Below, piece by piece: positions 36,221-41,034 of a stretch of 41,034 bases of DNA. Every line of letters starts with the position of its first letter. The first letter of the stretch is position 1. The position numbers were made by a program, and so were the translations under genes. Origin of the DNA: Saprospiraceae bacterium (GTDB lineage: Bacteria > Bacteroidota > Bacteroidia > Chitinophagales > Saprospiraceae). The stretch covers positions 1 to 41,034 of the forward strand of contig JAHDHH010000038.1 in the NCBI GenBank assembly GCA_020631405.1, given 5' to 3'. Under the pieces are notes generated by a model. It worked only from the letters and a program-made list of their open reading frames with translations. It was not told the origin of the DNA and did not search any database.

Positions 36221-36802
36221 TTAGTTGCCTATTGCGGACTTTACTGGATGCACATTGTCATTGAAGCCTTGTGCAGCGTTGAAGATTTGAGTGAACTTTT
36301 GCCAAGGAGTCCTTTTGTGATAATCCTCTCCAAAATAGTGGATAATTTGGTTGAATGTTTTTACATCTTGGAATCCTTTGATAGGTTGAATGAGTAAGAA
36401 GTTCTCATCCATAAAGACAATAGTAGGATAACTCATTTGGCCTTTTAGGATCTCTTTAGCCAGTTCGTGATAACCTTTCTTCCCGCTATCGACAAATGTA
36501 TAGACTCTACCATTTAATTCAATATCTCCTTTATACTCAGCATCAAACTTAACTGAATAGTAATGTTCGTTGATATACTCTACGATTCTTGGATGAGAGA
36601 ATGTACTAGCGTCCATCTTTTTACACCATCCACACCATTCTGTATATACATCAACAAATATTTTCTTAGGCTGAGTCTTATTCAATGTCACTGCTTCATC
36701 CCAAGAAACCCAATCAATAGATTGACTCTGAGCAGTACCCATTCCTATGAAGCATAGTAGAATAAGTAGAACGTTATGTGTGAGTTGTTTGTAAGTAATC
36801 AT
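36221..36802 (-). CDS. Exported thioredoxin-like protein
   Basis: A 193-residue protein if started at ATG 36802, which puts a signal peptide at the N-terminus (MITYKQLTHNVLLILLCFIG, cut perhaps after TAQS). An upstream in-frame start at 36859 would place 19 extra residues before it and is less likely. The thioredoxin motif is VYTEWCGWCKKMD (C57, C60), followed by FDAEYKGDIELNGR and YPTIVFMDENF, where the cis-proline of the fold falls in SYPTI. This fits Bacteroidota thioredoxin_7/DUF255-like periplasmic proteins that reduce disulfides or form them in cell-envelope proteins. The gene follows ribD on the minus strand and may share its transcript. Confidence 0.8.
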   Translation of the reverse strand: MITYKQLTHNVLLILLCFIGMGTAQSQSIDWVSWDEAVTLNKTQPKKIFVDVYTEWCGWCKKMDASTFSHPRIVEYINEHYYSVKFDAEYKGDIELNGRVYTFVDSGKKGYHELAKEILKGQMSYPTIVFMDENFLLIQPIKGFQDVKTFNQIIHYFGEDYHKRTPWQKFTQIFNAAQGFNDNVHPVKSAIGN

Positions 36803-36880
36803 AAAATCTTTATGAAGATTCATTATACTAACAGCTAATGTATGGCATATGTCTATCACTTTATAGTTTTTAAAATAACT

Positions 36881-37909
36881 TTAACTAGTCTTAAAGAAAT
36901 GATTGATTTGATCATTAGCAATACTATACTTTTCAAATAATTTCCCACTTAGAGTCGGTGATGCTACTCCGTTTTCTAATACTTTGTCACAAGTAATTAT
37001 TCTAGCTTCGTCCCATAGTTTGGCTTTGACAAATTGATTGATTGTATTTGCACCTCCCTCAATTAATACACTGTAGATGCCACGCTTATATAAGGTGCTC
37101 ACTAGGGTAGAGAGCTGTGCTTCATCTCTAGGAATGGAAACCCAAGTTTTATTGCCTTTGCTTTCAGTTTTAGTCCCATTGACTACGAGCAATGGGTATT
37201 CATCATTCAGTAGATGGTGGGAGTTATTTAATTTGCCATTATAATCTAGTACAATCCTAAGTGGATTGTCACCTGGATAATGTCTAGCAGTCAGTCTTGG
37301 GTTGTCTATCATTAAGGTATTACTTCCTATGAGAATCCCATCAACCTCAGTTCTCCACCTATGTGTCAATATATTAGTATACGGATTGCTTAGTGGCGTT
37401 TGCTCTCCTGCTTTACTGATGAAGTAGTCCTTACTTTGAGCATATTTGATGATAATATAGGGTCTTTGCTCAAGATGATTAACTGTAAACCTTCGGATTA
37501 ACTGCTTTGCTTCTTGAGAATGTATTACGGACACAGTAGTGCCATTGTTCTCTAAATAGGCTACACCCTTGCCTTGAAGCTTCGGAGTAGGGTCTAAGGT
37601 TCCTACTATCACATTGGGTATCTTATGATCTAAGATTGCCTTGCAGCAAGGTGGAGTATTCCCATAGTGGTTGCAAGGTTCTAGCGTAACATAAATAGTC
37701 GATTCCTCAAGGAGTCTTTGATGACCATTATTAATGCAATCCTGAATCGCCTTGACCTCTGCATGAGCCTCGCCAAATCTCTGGTGATAACCTTCTCCAA
37801 TGATTTTGTCATTATGCACGATTACAGCTCCGACATTTGGATTCGATCCAACTGCCTTGCCACCCATTTTCGCAAGTGTGATTGCTCTGTTTAAGTAATG
37901 TTCTATCAT
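36881..37909 (-). CDS. ribD: Bifunctional riboflavin biosynthesis deaminase/reductase
   Basis: A 342-residue two-domain enzyme. The N-terminal deaminase holds the zinc site H49, C79 and C88, with the proton-shuttling E51 (HAEVKAIQD; LEPCNHYGNTPPC). The C-terminal reductase (about 148-342) has RPYIIIKYAQSKD, VDGILIGSNTLMIDNPRLTAR and VLIEGGANTINQF. It converts the pyrimidine intermediate made by GTP cyclohydrolase II in two steps on the way to riboflavin. The start overlaps the end of the cysteine desulfurase gene by four bases (ATGA). No other rib genes are nearby, so riboflavin genes are scattered in this genome. Confidence 0.93.
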   Translation of the reverse strand: MIEHYLNRAITLAKMGGKAVGSNPNVGAVIVHNDKIIGEGYHQRFGEAHAEVKAIQDCINNGHQRLLEESTIYVTLEPCNHYGNTPPCCKAILDHKIPNVIVGTLDPTPKLQGKGVAYLENNGTTVSVIHSQEAKQLIRRFTVNHLEQRPYIIIKYAQSKDYFISKAGEQTPLSNPYTNILTHRWRTEVDGILIGSNTLMIDNPRLTARHYPGDNPLRIVLDYNGKLNNSHHLLNDEYPLLVVNGTKTESKGNKTWVSIPRDEAQLSTLVSTLYKRGIYSVLIEGGANTINQFVKAKLWDEARIITCDKVLENGVASPTLSGKLFEKYSIANDQINHFFKTS

Positions 37910-39018
37910 CGTCTAAGCACCTGTATGACTTGGTTGACTTCTTCTATTGTATTCATATGTGATAGTGAGAACCTCACTGTCTTCCTAGTAGCATCCGCCT
38001 TGATTGCTTCCATGACATGGCTTGCTTTCAATGTTCCAGAACTACAGGCACTTCCTGCAGAAGCATATACACCAGCCATATCAAGATTGACTTCCATTAA
38101 GTCAGATTTAGCTGATTGAGGGAATGAAACACTTAGTATATGGTGCAATGCACTGTCTTCTGTCCCAAGCACCTGAATCCCAGGTACAGCTTCTAGAATC
38201 CCAGATCGCAGAGCAGTTTTTAATTCAAAAATATGAGATTGCCATGTGGATCTTTGAGCATAGGACACTTCTAATGCTTTGGCCATTCCAGCAATGCAAA
38301 TTACATTTTCAGTACCGCTTCTCATGTTTCGTTCTTGACTACCTCCAAGTAGCATTGGCTCTAGTTTATGATCGCCATTGATAAATACAAAGCCAATGCC
38401 CTTAGGTCCGTAAAACTTATGAGCTGAGCCAGTCAAGAAGTCGATATGCATAGCGTGGGCATCTATTTCTAGTTTGCCCATAGTTTGTGCTGTATCTGTA
38501 TGAAACAATGCTCCATGGACCTTGCAAAGAGCTCCAACGGAACCAATATCAACTACATTTCCTAATTCATTGTTGCCATGCATTATTGAGACTAGGGTCT
38601 CTTGTTCTGAACTTTCTAAGAGTTGCTCCAATTCATTTAGGTCGATGTGACCTTGACTGTCTACGTTGAGGTAGTGTACTTCACATCCCTTTTTCGCCAT
38701 ATACTCTAGAGTATGTAATACACAATGATGTTCAAGAGGCGAGGAGATGTACCTTTTGATACCAAGTGTTTCAAAACTCTTTTGGAGTATTAGGTTGTTA
38801 GACTCAGTAGCACCAGAGGTAAAGAATATCTCGCCAACAGCACTTTTGATAATATTGGCAATGGTCTTCCTTGATCGTTCGACTATGGTTTTGGCCACTC
38901 TTCCCATCATGTGAATACTTGAAGGATTTCCATATTCATGATTGATGATGTCGATCATCACCTCCTTGACTTCAGGCAATAGAGGTGTAGTAGCAGCATT
39001 GTCAAAGTAGATAGCCAT
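37906..39018 (-). CDS. Cysteine desulfurase (NifS/IscS family)
   Basis: A 370-residue PLP enzyme of aminotransferase class V. FDNAATTPLLPEV opens the fold, the PLP lysine is K201 in GSAHKFYGPKG, and the active cysteine is C325 in SAGSACSSG, the short-loop form typical of NifS/IscS-like (group I) enzymes. It removes sulfur from cysteine for Fe-S clusters, thio-modified tRNA or cofactors. No IscU or Suf scaffold genes adjoin it, so a general sulfur donor or tRNA-thiolation role is as likely as cluster assembly. It is the first gene of the minus-strand unit with ribD and the thioredoxin-like gene. Confidence 0.92.
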   Translation of the reverse strand: MAIYFDNAATTPLLPEVKEVMIDIINHEYGNPSSIHMMGRVAKTIVERSRKTIANIIKSAVGEIFFTSGATESNNLILQKSFETLGIKRYISSPLEHHCVLHTLEYMAKKGCEVHYLNVDSQGHIDLNELEQLLESSEQETLVSIMHGNNELGNVVDIGSVGALCKVHGALFHTDTAQTMGKLEIDAHAMHIDFLTGSAHKFYGPKGIGFVFINGDHKLEPMLLGGSQERNMRSGTENVICIAGMAKALEVSYAQRSTWQSHIFELKTALRSGILEAVPGIQVLGTEDSALHHILSVSFPQSAKSDLMEVNLDMAGVYASAGSACSSGTLKASHVMEAIKADATRKTVRFSLSHMNTIEEVNQVIQVLRR

Positions 39019-39033
39019 AAATTAGATTTAGTG

Positions 39034-39060
39034 TAAAAATAGAGAGTTTTTAATCACCAA
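39034..39060 (-). promoter_or_regulatory. Promoter candidate for the cysteine desulfurase unit
   Basis: Read on the minus strand: TTG (plus 39058-39060) and TATTTTTA (plus 39034-39041) lie 16 bases apart, the latter one mismatch from TAnnTTTG. The -7 box ends 15 bases before the start codon. It sits between two divergent genes. Confidence 0.45.
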
Positions 39061-39086
39061 GTATGACAAAGACAACATAGTATTAG

Positions 39087-39114
39087 TTGAAGATGTTTAT
39101 GTATGATAACTTTG
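39087..39114 (+). promoter_or_regulatory. Bacteroidota-type promoter for the TesB thioesterase gene
   Basis: TTG at 39087-39089 and TAACTTTG (exact TAnnTTTG) at 39107-39114 are 17 bases apart. The ATG at 39119 is four bases after the -7 box, so transcription is expected to begin at or near the start codon, giving a leaderless message. Confidence 0.6.
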
Positions 39115-39118
39115 TATC

Positions 39119-39982
39119 ATGTTAGATTTAGAACAGCTCATAGACATTATCGAATTAGAAAAGATAGATGATTGTCTATTTATAGGAAATAATTATAAAA
39201 CAGCTTGGAAAAGAGTATTTGGTGGTCAGGTTCTGGCTCAAGCACTAAATGCAGCATATAACACCGTCCCAGACGACAGAATTGCTCATTCTCTTCATGG
39301 ATATTTTATCCTTGGTGGAGATATTGACAAGCCTATAGTCTATACAGTTTCAGTTCTCAGAGATGGCGGTAGCTTTACAACGAGAAGGGTCACTGCAAGT
39401 CAGAATGGTAAGGCCATCTTTATTATGGCTGCTTCTTTTCAGTTGAAACAGGATGGGTTTGACCACCAATCAGACATGCCAGACGTCAAAGGCCCAGAAA
39501 AGTTAAAGACAGACATGGAACAGGCTGAGTCAATTAAGTTGTTTGCTCCAAGTGTCTATAAACGAATGAAGGCTAGACACCAGACTGCCATAGAATTTAG
39601 GCCGGTCGAACGATTTGCATTTGAGAATGCCATCATGGGTAAGAAAGCAAGAAATGTATGGATGAAGGTAACCGAGAAAAGAAAGCTTAGTCTGCCGATG
39701 CAACATCAATTACTTGCCTATGCTTCAGACTATGACTTATTACTTACGGCATTGTACCCACATAGATCAAAGGTCAATACCGATAAGTTGTTTATAGCAA
39801 GCCTAGACCACGCAATGTGGTTTCATCGAGACTTCGATTTTACTGACTGGTTGCTCTTTGAAATTGATAGTCCAAGCGCATCCAATTCAAGAGGTATGGG
39901 ATATGGTAATATCTATACTCAAGATGGTAAATTAGTGTCTACAGTAATCCAAGAAGGCTTAATGAGAAATGGAAGAAAGTAA
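39119..39982 (+). CDS. tesB: Acyl-CoA thioesterase II
   Basis: A 287-residue double hot-dog thioesterase. VFGGQVLAQALNAA (about 37-50), LHGYFILGGDIDKPIVYTVSVLRDGGSFTTRRV and the C-terminal LASYASDY-like LLAYASDYDLL and SLDHAMWFHRDFDFTDWLLFE match TesB over its length. It hydrolyses acyl-CoA to free fatty acid and CoA in the cytoplasm. RMGYGNIYTQDGKLVSTVIQEGLMR-type ending (here SRGMGYGNIYTQDGKLV) is the usual C-terminus. Its last 14 bases overlap the reductase gene, so they are co-translated. The promoter just upstream suggests a leaderless mRNA. Confidence 0.92.
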   Translation: MLDLEQLIDIIELEKIDDCLFIGNNYKTAWKRVFGGQVLAQALNAAYNTVPDDRIAHSLHGYFILGGDIDKPIVYTVSVLRDGGSFTTRRVTASQNGKAIFIMAASFQLKQDGFDHQSDMPDVKGPEKLKTDMEQAESIKLFAPSVYKRMKARHQTAIEFRPVERFAFENAIMGKKARNVWMKVTEKRKLSLPMQHQLLAYASDYDLLLTALYPHRSKVNTDKLFIASLDHAMWFHRDFDFTDWLLFEIDSPSASNSRGMGYGNIYTQDGKLVSTVIQEGLMRNGRK

Positions 39983-40529
39983 TAATATCACATCAAAGAA
40001 TATTGTCTATTGTGCTCAGAGTCTTGACGGATACATAGCTGGGCCAAATGGGGAAATAGACTGGCTAGATACTATACCCAACCCTGAAGGTCAAGATATG
40101 GGTTACACAGCCTTAATGAATGAGGTTGATGCTATAGTCATGGGAAGAAATACGTTTGACCTTGTAAAGAGCTTTGATATTGAATGGCCATATGCTAAGC
40201 CTGTTGTTGTATTAAGTCACTCGATGGAGACTGCACCGACGGATTTTAAAGATAAGATATTATTAGAGAAGGGTGGTGTGCAAGAGGTGCTTTCTAGACT
40301 TCATGACGTAGGGTATCATAAACTTTACATCGATGGGGGGTTAACTATTCAACAGTTTCTTAGCGCTGATGCTATTGATGAATTGAGGATTACCACTTTG
40401 CCAGTACTATTAGGAAAGGGTATCAAATTGTTTGCTGAATTGGACAAGAGGCTTTGGTTTGATCATGTGAAGACAGATGTATTTCTTGGTCAATTGGTCC
40501 AAAGCTGGTACATCAGAAAACGAGGTTAA
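39969..40529 (+). CDS. DHFR/RibD-C-like reductase family protein
   Basis: A 186-residue protein of the small dihydrofolate-reductase-like family (YwjB/YyaP type). It has YCAQSLDGYIAGPNGEIDWL at the start, DAIVMGRNTFDLV in the middle, HKLYIDGGLTIQQFL as the NADPH-site region, and PVLLGKGIKLF near the end. The fold binds NADPH; physiological substrates of this subgroup are mostly unknown, and it is not a canonical folate enzyme. Its start overlaps tesB by 14 bases. The fold resembles the reductase half of RibD encoded nearby on the other strand, but the sequences are clearly distinct. Confidence 0.85.
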   Translation: MEESNNITSKNIVYCAQSLDGYIAGPNGEIDWLDTIPNPEGQDMGYTALMNEVDAIVMGRNTFDLVKSFDIEWPYAKPVVVLSHSMETAPTDFKDKILLEKGGVQEVLSRLHDVGYHKLYIDGGLTIQQFLSADAIDELRITTLPVLLGKGIKLFAELDKRLWFDHVKTDVFLGQLVQSWYIRKRG

Positions 40530-40560
40530 GGAGTATATTCTATCCTAACAAAACTATTGT

Positions 40561-40592
40561 TTTGATTTACTTGAGAGATAACAATATTTTAG
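40561..40592 (+). promoter_or_regulatory. Promoter candidate for the last small gene
   Basis: TTTG (40561-40564) and TATTTTAG (40585-40592, one mismatch to TAnnTTTG) are 20 bases apart. The ATG at 40602 is nine bases downstream. A small hairpin (CAAAAC 40549-40554 with GTTTTG 40559-40564) overlaps the -33 box and may be chance. Confidence 0.45.
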
Positions 40593-40601
40593 CATCACTT
40601 A

Positions 40602-41006
40602 ATGAAAACACTTCAACAAATAATAAAGGAGGTTAAAGCCTTAAGTACCTTGGATGAGTTGGTTACCTATGTTAATGCCAATATTGACTTACATAAACAA
40701 GATATTTCCTTGCTTGAGCAATCATTAGGTCCGAGGTCATTTGTTACCCCTACTCCTGGGTATAAGGTCCCCTTAGTAGCTCTCTTTGTTTACATATTCC
40801 AATACTCGACAGATATCAAACAATTGGATGACTTTAAAAACAATATTCACATACCTGTTGAGCTATTGACTCAGCACTTTAAACTAGAAAATGTCGCTTT
40901 AGCCTTTTTTGACATAGACGGATATTTGATTTCAATACTAAGGAAAAATAAGGAGTCTCAATATTATCAAGATTGGTCGAGCAGCTTTAGTATTGAGGAA
41001 GAGTGA
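40602..41006 (+). CDS. Small protein of unknown function
   Basis: A 134-residue protein I do not recognise. The N-terminal third is helical (TLQQIIKEVKALSTLDELVTYV). The middle is more hydrophobic (YKVPLVALFVYIFQY), probably a buried helix rather than a membrane segment. The end (VALAFFDIDGYLISILRKNK) is strand-like and acidic at the tail. No signal peptide, Cys pair or catalytic motif is visible. It has a plausible promoter of its own and stops 28 bases before the window edge, so its downstream neighbourhood is unseen. Confidence 0.6.
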   Translation: MKTLQQIIKEVKALSTLDELVTYVNANIDLHKQDISLLEQSLGPRSFVTPTPGYKVPLVALFVYIFQYSTDIKQLDDFKNNIHIPVELLTQHFKLENVALAFFDIDGYLISILRKNKESQYYQDWSSSFSIEEE

Positions 41007-41034
41007 GGATTAAGAAATATACTGAATGTATATT

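Noticed and set aside
36881..40529. RibD reductase domain and the DHFR-like gene as a local duplication
   Set aside because: They share a fold but the sequences and motifs differ clearly and lie on opposite strands, so a recent duplication is unlikely.
1..41034. CRISPR arrays, tRNA or rRNA genes, insertion sequences
   Set aside because: I saw no regularly spaced short repeats, no cloverleaf or rRNA-like stretches, and no transposase frames or flanking inverted repeats.

Overview
The window looks like a chromosomal segment from a member of the Bacteroidota, most likely the Saprospiria. Evidence: low GC content; almost no Shine-Dalgarno sequences; several promoter-like elements of the TTTG / TAnnTTTG type; two proteins ending in type IX secretion (T9SS) sorting domains; a 4133-residue HYR/FG-GAP/P-domain surface protein of the kind these gliding bacteria carry; and the compact arginine decarboxylase, agmatinase and deoxyhypusine-synthase-like gene set typical of the phylum. 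I see no rRNA, tRNA, CRISPR array, insertion sequence or prophage, and the region reads as intact chromosome. The assignment comes from protein family patterns, not a database search.

Layout. (1) 179-3577: an ATP-grasp-like protein, a glutathione-synthetase-like ATP-grasp ligase and an AstE/AspA-type zinc amidohydrolase, overlapping one another. (2) 3683-6928: polyamine synthesis (arginine decarboxylase, agmatinase, deoxyhypusine-synthase-like enzyme), again with overlapping ends. (3) 6951-7779: a TraR/DksA-like regulator and two small charged proteins. (4) 7853-11720: an ICMT-type membrane methyltransferase, a secreted Asp-box (BNR) propeller protein with a T9SS tail, and 3-methyladenine DNA glycosylase on the opposite strand. 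(5) 11841-16119: a tight three-gene unit of a coiled-coil/AAA-like protein with a degenerate P-loop, a short MscS-type channel and a CPA-type cation/proton antiporter. (6) 16120-30580: a 459-base AT-rich leader region, a membrane-anchored unknown protein and the giant surface protein, closed by a strong terminator. (7) 30696-34360: YchF, a membrane-anchored NUC1 nuclease and a HerA/DUF853 ATPase. (8) 34364-36154: divergent lipid genes (PlsC-type acyltransferase, acyl-ACP desaturase). (9) 36221-39018, minus strand: cysteine desulfurase, RibD and a secreted thioredoxin-like protein. (10) 39119-41006: a TesB thioesterase, a DHFR/RibD-C-like reductase and an unrecognised small protein.

The best candidates for undescribed biology are the two-ligase-plus-hydrolase group beside the polyamine genes, which suggests an unknown amide- or peptide-type metabolite, and the AAA-like/MscS/antiporter unit, which looks like a regulated ion or osmotic response module. 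The giant protein is notable for a lamin-tail domain inserted in a HYR module, two P-domains, a dockerin followed by a cohesin-like domain, and about 545 residues of unassigned sequence. Several promoters lie so close to start codons that leaderless transcripts are likely. All functions are inferred from motifs visible in the translations.
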